Positions 1 to 5,495 are shown, numbered from the stretch's first letter. The stretch: DNA of 7,022 nucleotides from Bacteroidales bacterium (GCA_021107975.1 JAIORT010000001.1:1-7022); one strand, 5' to 3'. Translations and numbers: made by a program. The notes: generated from the sequence alone by a model not told the origin.

Positions 1-12
1 GCAAAACAGACA

Positions 13-79
13 TTTACAATTTGTAATTGTAAAACATTTTGTATTTATTTTTTAAAATTTGCATTTTGCATTTTACAAT
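13..79. repeat. AT-rich inverted repeats upstream of the DUF5606 gene
   Basis: The 9-mer TTTACAATT (13-21) is followed, after the 3-base spacer TGT, by its exact reverse complement AATTGTAAA (25-33). The octamer TTTACAAT occurs again at 72-79. As TTTTACAAT (71-79) it is the reverse complement of ATTGTAAAA (26-34). The three copies are therefore arranged +, -, +, with the last one about 38 bp before the start codon at 117 and inside the spacer of the candidate promoter. They could be an operator, the tail of an upstream gene's terminator, or chance in a very AT-rich leader. The stretch 1-116 holds no gene that I can support. Confidence 0.4.
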
Positions 80-99
80 ATAAATATTCCTTATTTTTG
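65..99 (+). promoter_or_regulatory. Candidate Bacteroidota-type promoter for the DUF5606 gene
   Basis: TATTTTTG at 92-99 fits the Bacteroidota -7 consensus TAnnTTTG exactly. TTTG at 65-68 can serve as the -33 element with a 23-base spacer, at the long end of what is accepted. Transcription would begin around 104-107, leaving a leader of only about 10-13 bases before the ATG at 117. The AT-richness of the region makes chance matches fairly likely, so this is a candidate only. Confidence 0.45.
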
Positions 100-116
100 C
101 TCCCAAAATTTCATGT

Positions 117-614
117 ATGGATTTAAGTAAGATTTTGTCTATTTCAGGTAAGCCGGGCTTATATAAAATGCTGGCACAAACCAAAAACGGAATGGTGGTT
201 GAGTCTTTATCAGATGGCAAAAGGTTCACTGTCTTTGCTCATGAGCGTATAAGCTCACTTGAGGAAATTAGTATTTATACTAACGATGAAGATTTACCAT
301 TAAAAGATATTCTCAAAAGTATCTTTGAAAAACAAAATGGAGAAGCAGCCATTTCGTATAAATCCGATTCTGCCGAACTGAAAACATTCTTTGAAGAGGT
401 AGTACCCACTTATGACAAAGAAAACGTTTATGTTTCAGATATTAAGAAGGTAATTTACTGGTACAATCTTTTACAGGAGAAGGGCATGTTGGAATTTGAA
501 GAAGAGAAAGAGGAGGAGAAAGAAGATGAGAAAGAAAAGCCCGAAGAAAGCAAAGAGGAACCATCTGAAAAGATAAAAGACACAAGTAAAGAAGCTGAAA
601 AAACCAAAGAATAA
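117..614 (+). CDS. DUF5606 domain protein with a Glu/Lys-rich tail
   Basis: This 165-residue protein starts MDLSKILSISGKPGLYKM, continues with NGMVVESLSDGKRFTVFAHERISSL in two pieces (24-35 and 36-48), and resembles the DUF5606 family of Bacteroidota. Its biochemical role is unknown to me. The folded part spans roughly residues 1-125: a small beta-rich N-terminal section (to about 55) followed by helical segments (60-95 and 105-124). From residue 127 to the end the chain is nearly all Glu, Lys, Asp and Ser, so it is probably disordered and highly charged. There is no signal peptide or membrane helix, so the protein should be cytosolic. The ATG at 117 is preferred because it begins exactly at the conserved N-terminus and lies just behind the candidate promoter; the ATG at 113 opens only a five-codon frame. 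It is separated from pyrK by a 155-bp repeat-rich spacer, so cotranscription is uncertain. Family assignment is from recall of conserved N-terminal residues. Confidence 0.8.
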   Translation: MDLSKILSISGKPGLYKMLAQTKNGMVVESLSDGKRFTVFAHERISSLEEISIYTNDEDLPLKDILKSIFEKQNGEAAISYKSDSAELKTFFEEVVPTYDKENVYVSDIKKVIYWYNLLQEKGMLEFEEEKEEEKEDEKEKPEESKEEPSEKIKDTSKEAEKTKE

Positions 615-618
615 AATA

Positions 619-713
619 TTTTGTGGAATTTTGTGTTTTTGTGATTTAGTGGCAAAAAACAACGCCACAAAAACACTATCCCGAAAACTTTCGGGACTAA
701 AATACACAAAAAC
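619..713. repeat. Degenerate TTTGTG repeats and an 11-bp inverted repeat in the DUF5606-pyrK spacer
   Basis: The spacer begins with related units TTTTGTG (619-625), TTTTGTG (629-635), TTTTTGTG (636-643) and TTTAGTG (645-651). GTGTTTTTGTG (633-643) is matched exactly by its reverse complement CACAAAAACAC (666-676), 22 bases downstream, and CACAAAAAC recurs at 705-713. A second pairing GTGGC (649-653) with GCCAC (664-668) competes with the first. In RNA the alternatives are mutually exclusive because they share 666-668. This resembles degenerate TTTGTG-type intergenic repeats that I recall from Bacteroidota genomes. No gene is visible in 615-769, and I find no TAnnTTTG promoter for pyrK there. 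Confidence 0.5.
679..696 (+). terminator. Hairpin TCCCGAAA/TTTCGGGA, possible terminator of the DUF5606 gene
   Basis: TCCCGAAA (679-686) and TTTCGGGA (689-696) are perfect reverse complements separated by two bases, so a realistic fold has a 7-bp stem with a four-base loop (AACT). It lies 65 bases after the stop codon of the DUF5606 gene. No T-run follows on the + strand (the next bases are CTAAAATAC), and on the - strand the sequence after the stem is GATAGTGTTTTTGTG, with only a delayed T-run. It is therefore not a convincing intrinsic terminator. It may instead be a mobile REP-like palindrome or a processing site. Confidence 0.4.
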
Positions 714-769
714 TGCAATAAAAATGGAAATAAGGCTATAAAGGTATGCTCTCAATTTATTAACACCTC

Positions 770-1549
770 ATGAGAAAAGTAATTGCCGATCATGTAGTTG
801 AAAACATTTATTATCCTGTTGAAGGCAATTATATCATTCGTTTAAAATCACCTGTTAACATTCCGCCTGTTAAACCCGGAAATTTTGCACAATTGCTTAT
901 TAATAATTCTCCTGGTGTTTTTCTGAGAAGACCTTTTTCTATCCTAAACGTAGATTACAAAAAAAGGATAATTAGCTTTTATGTAAAAATAATTGGAAAA
1001 GGAACAGGACAACTCGGAAAATACAAAAAAGGTGATAAGGTAAATGCTATTTATCCGCTTGGCAACAGTTTTTCAATACCCGAACAGGGAAACAAAGCGT
1101 TACTAATTGGAGGCGGTTCAGGGATTGCTCCTTTTATTCTTCTTGGAAAAGAACTTAAAAAAAATAATATCCGAACTACATTTCTTTTAGGAGGGAAAAG
1201 TAAAAAAAATATTCTGCTGATTGAGGAATTTGAAAAATACGGCAAAGTGCTTTGTACAACTGAGGATGGGAGCCTTGGAGAAAAAGGTTTGGTAACAGAC
1301 CATTCCATCTTTCAATCGGCACCTTTTGATTTTGATAAAATTTATACTTGTGGACCCGACCTTATGATGAAAACCATCGGGAAAATAGCAAGGCAAAGAA
1401 GCATAAATTGTGAAGTGTCGCTCGAAAATAAAATGGCTTGCGGTTTCGGGGCTTGCTTATGTTGTGTTACTGAAACCGTTGAAGGAAATAAACGTGTTTG
1501 TATGGAAGGACCTGTTTTTAATGTAAACTACCTGAAATGGCAGATTTAA
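770..1549 (+). CDS. pyrK: Dihydroorotate dehydrogenase B, electron transfer subunit
   Basis: PyrK passes electrons from the FMN of PyrD through a 2Fe-2S cluster and FAD to NAD+, completing oxidation of dihydroorotate to orotate in UMP synthesis. All three parts are visible in its 259 residues. The FAD-binding barrel has the RRPFS motif at 53-57 (R-P-F-S of the RxYS type). The NAD-binding fold has GGGSGIAP at 114-121 and TCGPDLMM at 193-200. The cluster ligands are C224, C229, C232 and C244 in the spacing C-x4-C-x2-C-x11-C. Length matches the family, which is near 250-260 residues. The ATG at 770 gives the expected N-terminus; no Shine-Dalgarno sequence is seen. Its last 13 bases overlap pyrD, so the two subunits are almost certainly made from one transcript, as suits an alpha2-beta2 enzyme. 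The enzyme is cytosolic. I see no PyrR-type attenuator upstream, although the spacer can form several hairpins. Confidence 0.96.
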   Translation: MRKVIADHVVENIYYPVEGNYIIRLKSPVNIPPVKPGNFAQLLINNSPGVFLRRPFSILNVDYKKRIISFYVKIIGKGTGQLGKYKKGDKVNAIYPLGNSFSIPEQGNKALLIGGGSGIAPFILLGKELKKNNIRTTFLLGGKSKKNILLIEEFEKYGKVLCTTEDGSLGEKGLVTDHSIFQSAPFDFDKIYTCGPDLMMKTIGKIARQRSINCEVSLENKMACGFGACLCCVTETVEGNKRVCMEGPVFNVNYLKWQI

Positions 1550-2448
1550 GTGTTAAAATACATAACATTGAATTTAAAAACCCTGTTACAACAGCATCAG
1601 GCACTTTTGGTTTTGGAGTTGAATTCGAAGATTTTATTGACCCGAATCTGCTTGGTGGGATTTTTGTGAAGGGCTTGACATTAAAAAACAGGGAAGGCAA
1701 TCCATACCCCCGCATGGCTGAAACCGCATCAGGAATGTTAAATGCCGTAGGATTGCAAAACAAAGGAGTGGATTACTTTATCGAAAACATTTATCCCGGG
1801 ATAAAAAATTACGACACTCACATCATTGCCAATATTAACGGCTCAACGGTGGAGGAATACATCGGGGTAGCGGAAAAACTAAATGATCTTGAAAAAATTC
1901 CGGCGATTGAGTTAAATATTTCCTGTCCGAACGTAAAGCAGGGCGGAATGCTTTTCGGAACAAGCTGCCGGTCTGCTATTGCCGTTACAGATGCCATTCG
2001 AAAAGTTTATAAGAAGACACTTATTGTTAAATTATCTCCAAATGTAACCGACATAGCCGAAATAGCAAAAGCAGTGGAAGGCGCCGGCGCCGATGCCGTT
2101 TCACTTATCAATACTTTACTTGGAATGGCTGTTAATGCTGAGACCCGCAGACCGTTACTATCAACTGTTACAGGCGGGTTATCAGGACCTTCAATTAAGC
2201 CTGTTGCATTAAGAATGGTATGGCAGGTTTATAATGCCGTAAAAATTCCGGTTTTTGGTATCGGTGGGATAATGAATGCAACCGATGCTATTGAGTTTAT
2301 TCTCGCCGGTGCAACGGCTGTACAGGTAGGAACCGCTAATTTTATCGACCCACAGGTCTGCGAAAAAATCATTAATGGTATTGAAGAATACCTGAACCAC
2401 CACAATATTAAATCGGTAAAAGATTTAATCGGCGCCCTGGAAATATAG
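1537..2448 (+). CDS. pyrD: Dihydroorotate dehydrogenase B, catalytic subunit (class 1B)
   Basis: This FMN-binding TIM barrel oxidises dihydroorotate to orotate, the fourth step of de novo pyrimidine synthesis. The 303 residues show the family's marks in order: FVKGLT with the FMN/substrate Lys45, NPYPR at 55-59, GMLNAVGLQN at 66-75, NISCPN at 127-132 with the catalytic base Cys130 and Asn127, VKLSPNV with Lys165, Asn192 in SLINT, and the phosphate-binding GGLSGP (213-218), GIGGI (241-245) and GTANF (265-269). Cys rather than Ser as the base marks a class 1 enzyme, and the adjacent pyrK makes it class 1B, NAD-dependent, rather than the fumarate-dependent 1A type. The start ATG lies inside pyrK, 13 bases before that gene's end, which points to translational coupling. 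Its stop codon is two bases from the stop of the opposing gene, leaving no room for a separate terminator. Confidence 0.97.
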   Translation: MADLSVKIHNIEFKNPVTTASGTFGFGVEFEDFIDPNLLGGIFVKGLTLKNREGNPYPRMAETASGMLNAVGLQNKGVDYFIENIYPGIKNYDTHIIANINGSTVEEYIGVAEKLNDLEKIPAIELNISCPNVKQGGMLFGTSCRSAIAVTDAIRKVYKKTLIVKLSPNVTDIAEIAKAVEGAGADAVSLINTLLGMAVNAETRRPLLSTVTGGLSGPSIKPVALRMVWQVYNAVKIPVFGIGGIMNATDAIEFILAGATAVQVGTANFIDPQVCEKIINGIEEYLNHHNIKSVKDLIGALEI

Positions 2449-2450
2449 TG

Positions 2451-2714
2451 TTATGTTTTGGGTTTAGGTTTGGGTTTAGGTTTGGATTTGGATTTTGCTT
2501 TTACTAATTCTTCTTTCACACTCTCAAGTTCCTTACTGAGGTCTGCATTTTCCTGTTTTAATTTCTTAACCAGCGATTTTTGTCCTGATAATTCATTTTC
2601 CAATTTTGACTTTTCATTTTCCAATTCTTTAACTATATTTTTTAAAGTCGAAATATCGGAAAGGTATTCCGTAATTTTCTGATCCAGGAGTTCTATATTG
2701 CTATACTCTGCCAT
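2451..2714 (-). CDS. Small coiled-coil protein with a Lys-Pro tail
   Basis: I do not recognise this 87-residue protein as a named family. Residues 5-72 read as one continuous helix with hydrophobic positions in heptad-like spacing (I7, L10, I14, L18, I21, L24, I27, L31, L38 and onward) and abundant Glu, Lys and Asn, typical of a dimeric coiled coil. The end is KAKSKSKPKPKPKPKT (72-87), a strongly basic Lys-Pro stretch that could bind nucleic acid, peptidoglycan-associated anions or acidic proteins. There is no signal peptide, so it is probably cytosolic. It lies 18 bases downstream of the zinc-ribbon/LysM gene on the same strand and is likely cotranscribed. Small coiled-coil proteins of the ZapB kind are a conceivable comparison, but I see no specific motif to support it. 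The ATG at 2714 is the only suitable start. Confidence 0.72.
   Translation of the reverse strand: MAEYSNIELLDQKITEYLSDISTLKNIVKELENEKSKLENELSGQKSLVKKLKQENADLSKELESVKEELVKAKSKSKPKPKPKPKT
2460..2491 (+). repeat. G-rich 12-bp tandem repeat coding the Lys-Pro tail on the other strand
   Basis: GGGTTTAGGTTT occurs twice head to tail (2460-2471 and 2472-2483) and is followed by the degenerate units GGATTT and GGATTTT. On the minus strand the repeat encodes Lys-Pro dipeptides, so protein repetition explains it at one level. On the + strand it gives six tracts of two or three G (2460-2462, 2467-2468, 2472-2474, 2479-2480, 2484-2485, 2490-2491) with loops of 3-4 bases. That is enough for a two-quartet G-quadruplex in the 3' end of the pyrD transcript, 11 bases after its stop codon. 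Confidence 0.7.
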
Positions 2715-2732
2715 GATTTCTGATTTTAATGA

Positions 2733-3248
2733 TTAATGATAAATTGTCAGTTTCTGTCCTACCACGATTATATCGGGATCCTCTATATTGTTATCTTTTG
2801 CTAAATCAACATACATAAACCCGTCCCCGTAAATTTTCTTTGCAATTGAAAACAATGTCTCGCCTTCATTTACTATATAAATATCTTCTTTCACGGCTTT
2901 CGTCTCATTCTCCTTCGCAAGTTTTTCCAATAACTCCTTGTTAGTTGCCTTCAAATCATTGTTTTGCTTCTCAGCTTTTGATAAATTAGCCTTTAACTCA
3001 GTTACTTCTTCAGTTGTATATCCATCAACCTTTTTCTCATGCGATTCCGAATAAAAAGCGTAAATTATTATCCATACAACTAAAAGAATAATAAAAAGGA
3101 CTGCTGCAATACTCCCAAAGATTAATCTGTTTTTACTGGTTTTTTCAATTTTTTTTAATAATTGAAATGCTTCTAAATCCGCATCACACTGCGGACAAGC
3201 TTTTGTTTCATCAGATATACCTGATGAATGACATACCGGACATTCCAT
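2733..3248 (-). CDS. Zinc-ribbon, single-membrane-helix, coiled-coil LysM protein
   Basis: The 171 residues divide into four parts. Residues 1-22 form a zinc ribbon with CPVC (3-6) and CPQC (18-21). Residues 42-65 are a single strongly hydrophobic helix (IFGSIAAVLFIILLVVWIII at 43-62). Residues 79-116 are a Glu/Lys/Asn-rich coiled coil. Residues 123-169 are a LysM domain, recognisable from YIVNEGETLFSIAKKIYGDG and the closing IVVGQKLTI. LysM domains bind N-acetylglucosamine-containing glycans, above all peptidoglycan. The likely topology is zinc ribbon in the cytosol and coiled coil plus LysM in the periplasm, tying the inner membrane to the wall, because the helix is preceded by basic residues (K32, K33, K36, K39, R41). 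No catalytic domain is seen. It is the first gene of a leftward pair with the coiled-coil gene, and is divergent from the LpoB-like gene. Confidence 0.85.
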   Translation of the reverse strand: MECPVCHSSGISDETKACPQCDADLEAFQLLKKIEKTSKNRLIFGSIAAVLFIILLVVWIIIYAFYSESHEKKVDGYTTEEVTELKANLSKAEKQNNDLKATNKELLEKLAKENETKAVKEDIYIVNEGETLFSIAKKIYGDGFMYVDLAKDNNIEDPDIIVVGQKLTIYH

Positions 3249-3290
3249 GTTTTTTTATTTTTAGGTGTTGATAATTGAAATTAACGAGCC

Positions 3291-3323
3291 GAAATATATG
3301 AAAAAAATTAATACAATAGCAAA
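3291..3323 (-). promoter_or_regulatory. Candidate promoter for the LysM/coiled-coil pair
   Basis: Read on the minus strand, TTTG (3323-3320) is followed after 21 bases by TATATTTC (3298-3291). The latter matches the Bacteroidota -7 consensus TAnnTTTG at all fixed positions but the last. Spacing is as expected. Transcription would start near 3285, about 36 bases before the ATG at 3248. The match is plausible but unproven in so AT-rich a spacer. Confidence 0.4.
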
Positions 3324-3330
3324 TCTTTTT

Positions 3331-3361
3331 TAATATATGGTATATTATTTGGTAAATTTAC
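3331..3361 (+). promoter_or_regulatory. Two dyads around a weak candidate promoter of the LpoB-like gene
   Basis: TAATATA (3331-3337) and TATATTA (3341-3347) form a dyad around the centre TGG. GTAAATTTAC (3352-3361) is a perfect 10-bp palindrome. Between and across them lies TATTATTTG (3343-3351), which resembles the -7 element TAnnTTTG with one extra base in the spacer; I find no clear TTG at the -33 position. A regulator bound at either dyad would cover this site. The coding start is at 3404, so the leader would be about 45 bases. Confidence 0.35.
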
Positions 3362-3403
3362 ACATTTAATTAAAGTATTAACTATTCATTTAAAATTATC
3401 ATT

Positions 3404-3994
3404 ATGAAGAAAGTAATTCAGTTTTCATTGGTTTTGTTAACATTGATCTTTTTAGGATCATGTACAACAAGGCATGTACAAAGAGTTTCACCGGATCAAC
3501 AAATTGATTTAAGTGGAAGATGGAATGATACAGATTCAAAACAAGTTGCTCAATCGTTAACGCAACAAATGCTTAGCAAAACCTGGATCGCAGATTTTCA
3601 ACAGAAGCACAGTGGTAAAAAGCCTGTTGTAATTGTCGGTTTGGTAAAAAATAAAAGTCATGAGCACATCTCTGCTGAAACATTTATAAACGATATTGAA
3701 ATGGCAATATTGGATGTTGGCAGTGTCAGGCTTGTACAAGCCAGCGAAGAAAGGAACGAATTAAGAGAAGAAAGAGCTGACCAGCAAGATTTCGCATCCA
3801 CTTCAACTACAAAAAAGTGGGGACTGGAATTAGGCGCTGACTTTATGCTACAAGGCACTATTAATTCAATAGTTGACTCCTATAAAAAAGAAAAGGTAAT
3901 CGAATACCAGGTTGACCTTGTACTATCGAATCTTGAAACAAATGAAATGGTTTGGAGGGGTCAGAAGAAAATAAAAAAACATATTACAAATTAA
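3404..3994 (+). CDS. LpoB-like lipoprotein (penicillin-binding protein activator family)
   Basis: Family: outer-membrane lipoproteins related to E. coli LpoB, which stimulates the peptidoglycan synthase PBP1b. The N-terminus is a lipoprotein signal with lipobox LGSC (17-20), so Cys20 should be lipidated. Diagnostic stretches are DLSGRWNDTDS (35-45), KPVVIVGLVKNKSHEHIS (73-90), a Glu/Arg-rich helix NELREERADQQ (118-128), LGADFMLQGTINSIVD (148-163) and the C-terminal NEMVWRGQKKIKK (180-192). Unlike E. coli LpoB, which has a long disordered Pro-rich linker that lets it reach across the periplasm, only about 15 residues separate the lipid anchor from the folded domain. The residues after Cys20 (TTRHVQ) lack the acidic surface-export signal known from Bacteroidota lipoproteins, so it should face the periplasm. 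It is followed after 21 bases by a second lipoprotein gene, with which it probably forms an operon. Whether it activates a synthase here is unknown. Confidence 0.85.
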   Translation: MKKVIQFSLVLLTLIFLGSCTTRHVQRVSPDQQIDLSGRWNDTDSKQVAQSLTQQMLSKTWIADFQQKHSGKKPVVIVGLVKNKSHEHISAETFINDIEMAILDVGSVRLVQASEERNELREERADQQDFASTSTTKKWGLELGADFMLQGTINSIVDSYKKEKVIEYQVDLVLSNLETNEMVWRGQKKIKKHITN

Positions 3995-4015
3995 TTTATC
4001 GGTATTGATTTTAAA

Positions 4016-5428
4016 ATGATAAAAATAAACAGGACGATTATTATTGTCTGCTCGGTAATATTGTTTATAATTGCCGGAGGTTGTGCAACTTACTACCAAA
4101 AGACACTGAAGTTCCAGAATTATATTTATGATGGTAAGCTTGAAAAAGCAAAAGCATTACTTGATAATGATCAAAAAGCAAAAACAGGCAAAAACAAGTT
4201 ATTATATTTTCTTAATAACGGTTGGGTTTCATGGATGATGAACCTGAATGAAGAAAGTAATAAGGCACTTGCAGAAGCGGATATTATAATTGAGGATCAG
4301 CAAAAAAATTATGCATTAGAAGCACTTTCGATTATTTCAAATCCGGGTATTAAACCATACAAACCTGAAGACTTCGAGAACGTTATGGTTAATTATTTTA
4401 AGGCTCTGAATTATCTGAATATCGGGCAATATGATGAAGCTCTTGTTGAATGCAGAAAAATTAATATAAAATTGTACGAATTAAATGATAAATACAAAGA
4501 TCATAAAAACCGTTATTCGGATGATGCTTTTGCACATATTATCATGGGGCTAATTTATGATGCGAATAAAGAATATAATGACGCATTTATAGCGTATCGG
4601 AATGCAATTGAGGTTTATGAAAATATCTATGAGAAGAATTTTAATGTAAATATCCCTCAACAATTAAAATGGGATTTATTAAGAACGGCATACATTAATG
4701 GTTTCTATAACGAGCTTCATGAGTACGAAAAAAAATTCAACCTGAAATATGAACACAAAATCTTTAAAGGCGGAGAAATGGTTTTTTTCTGGCAGAATGG
4801 TTTGGGACCGGTTAAATCGGAATGGAGTATAAATTTTACAAAAATTGATGGTGAAGGTGGTATGGTAATTTTTGCAAATGATGAGCTTGGACTGACATTT
4901 CCTTTTTACATAGGCGATAAATCAGATGAGGAAAAAAGTGATTTTGCAAAATTGAGCTTTCTAAGAGTAGCTTTTCCAAAATACCTTGAAAGGAAGACTG
5001 TGTTCGATAGTGCAGAAATAACTGTTAATGATACGGTATATCCTTTATACCTTGCTGAGGACATAAATAGTATTGCATTTAAAACACTGCATGACCGGAT
5101 GATACGTGAAATGGCAAACTCATTATTACGCCTGGCTGCCAAAAAAGCAATGGAAATGGCTGTTAGAGAAGAAAACGAGGAAGCAGGAACCGCCGTCAGT
5201 ATCATCAATGCTTTAACCGAAAAGGCAGATACCAGAAACTGGCAGACTTTACCTTACGAGATATACTATACCAGAATTCCTTTGGCAACAGGCAAAAACG
5301 CATTGAATCTAATTACATATTCACCGGATTTATCAGATACACAAACTTTTGAATTCAATATAGAAAAAGGTAAAACTTATTTTCATACATTTCAAAGTCT
5401 TGAGAGTTACCCTCCGGAACCTTATTAA
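4016..5428 (+). CDS. COG3014-like lipoprotein with TPR-like repeats
   Basis: This 470-residue protein resembles the uncharacterised COG3014 family, whose members often lie beside LpoB-type genes, as here. Its function is not known. The N-terminus is a lipoprotein signal ending in AGGC (20-23), so Cys23 should carry the lipid; ATYYQK follows, with no acidic surface-export signal. Residues 30-205 are helical and TPR-like. The clearest helix pairs are NYFKALNYLNIGQYDEALVE (126-145) and the stretch from DDAFAHIIMGLIYDANKEYN (169-188) to about 202. Residues 250-345 look beta-rich (GGMVIFAND, LGLTFPFYIG, ITVNDTVYPLYL). A helix at 357-388 ends in the charged REENEEAG, before a final beta section (412-460) with QTLPYEIYYTRIPLATGKN. 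The distribution suggests a periplasmic scaffold rather than an enzyme. It starts 21 bases after the LpoB-like gene and lies 67 bases before the ankyrin gene. Confidence 0.75.
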   Translation: MIKINRTIIIVCSVILFIIAGGCATYYQKTLKFQNYIYDGKLEKAKALLDNDQKAKTGKNKLLYFLNNGWVSWMMNLNEESNKALAEADIIIEDQQKNYALEALSIISNPGIKPYKPEDFENVMVNYFKALNYLNIGQYDEALVECRKINIKLYELNDKYKDHKNRYSDDAFAHIIMGLIYDANKEYNDAFIAYRNAIEVYENIYEKNFNVNIPQQLKWDLLRTAYINGFYNELHEYEKKFNLKYEHKIFKGGEMVFFWQNGLGPVKSEWSINFTKIDGEGGMVIFANDELGLTFPFYIGDKSDEEKSDFAKLSFLRVAFPKYLERKTVFDSAEITVNDTVYPLYLAEDINSIAFKTLHDRMIREMANSLLRLAAKKAMEMAVREENEEAGTAVSIINALTEKADTRNWQTLPYEIYYTRIPLATGKNALNLITYSPDLSDTQTFEFNIEKGKTYFHTFQSLESYPPEPY

Positions 5429-5462
5429 TAGAATCATAATTCTAAATTCCTAATTCTTTTTT
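5429..5462 (+). terminator. Small hairpin and TAATTC repeats between the COG3014-like and ankyrin genes
   Basis: TAGAAT (5429-5434) and ATTCTA (5439-5444) form a 6-bp stem with a CATA loop directly after the stop codon. A run of six T (5457-5462) follows only 13 bases later. In between are degenerate units TAATTC (5437-5442), TAAATTC (5443-5449) and CTAATTC (5450-5456), of the kind common between genes in Bacteroidota. The stem is AT-rich and distant from the T-run, so any termination would be partial. Confidence 0.3.
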
Positions 5463-5464
5463 GT

Positions 5465-5472
5465 TAATTTAG
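5465..5472 (+). promoter_or_regulatory. Weak candidate -7 element for the ankyrin gene
   Basis: TAATTTAG matches the Bacteroidota -7 consensus TAnnTTTG except for one base. Transcription would begin about 17 bases before the ATG at 5496. No TTG is found at a suitable -33 distance, so read-through from the lipoprotein genes is an equally good explanation of expression. Confidence 0.25.
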
Positions 5473-5495
5473 CAACGCTTTCAAACAGCGAATAA

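Noticed and set aside
455..755. Two leftward open frames opposite the end of the DUF5606 gene, rich in Phe and Ser
   Set aside because: They are the antisense reading of the Glu/Lys-rich tail and the T/G-rich spacer; no domain or start context supports them.
1051..1396. Leftward open frames inside pyrK
   Set aside because: pyrK motifs and cluster ligands are complete on the + strand; these are antisense shadows.
770..1549. A cytochrome-b5-reductase or ferredoxin-NADP reductase instead of pyrK
   Set aside because: The C-terminal C-x4-C-x2-C-x11-C cluster motif and the overlap with a class 1 dihydroorotate dehydrogenase identify it as PyrK.
2460..2491. A true telomere or linear-replicon end, suggested by TTTAGGG-like units
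   Set aside because: Only two full 12-bp units exist, inside a coding sequence with ordinary chromosomal genes on both sides; Lys-Pro coding explains the repeat.
2458..2682. Rightward open frame beginning MGLGLGLGLDLDF
   Set aside because: It is the complement of the Lys-Pro repeat and coiled coil; the minus-strand protein has clear heptads and fits an operon, whereas this frame has neither.
3404..5428. A YcfL-type gene between or next to the LpoB-like and COG3014-like genes, as in some Proteobacteria
   Set aside because: Only 21 bases separate the two genes and no extra open frame with YcfL features is present.
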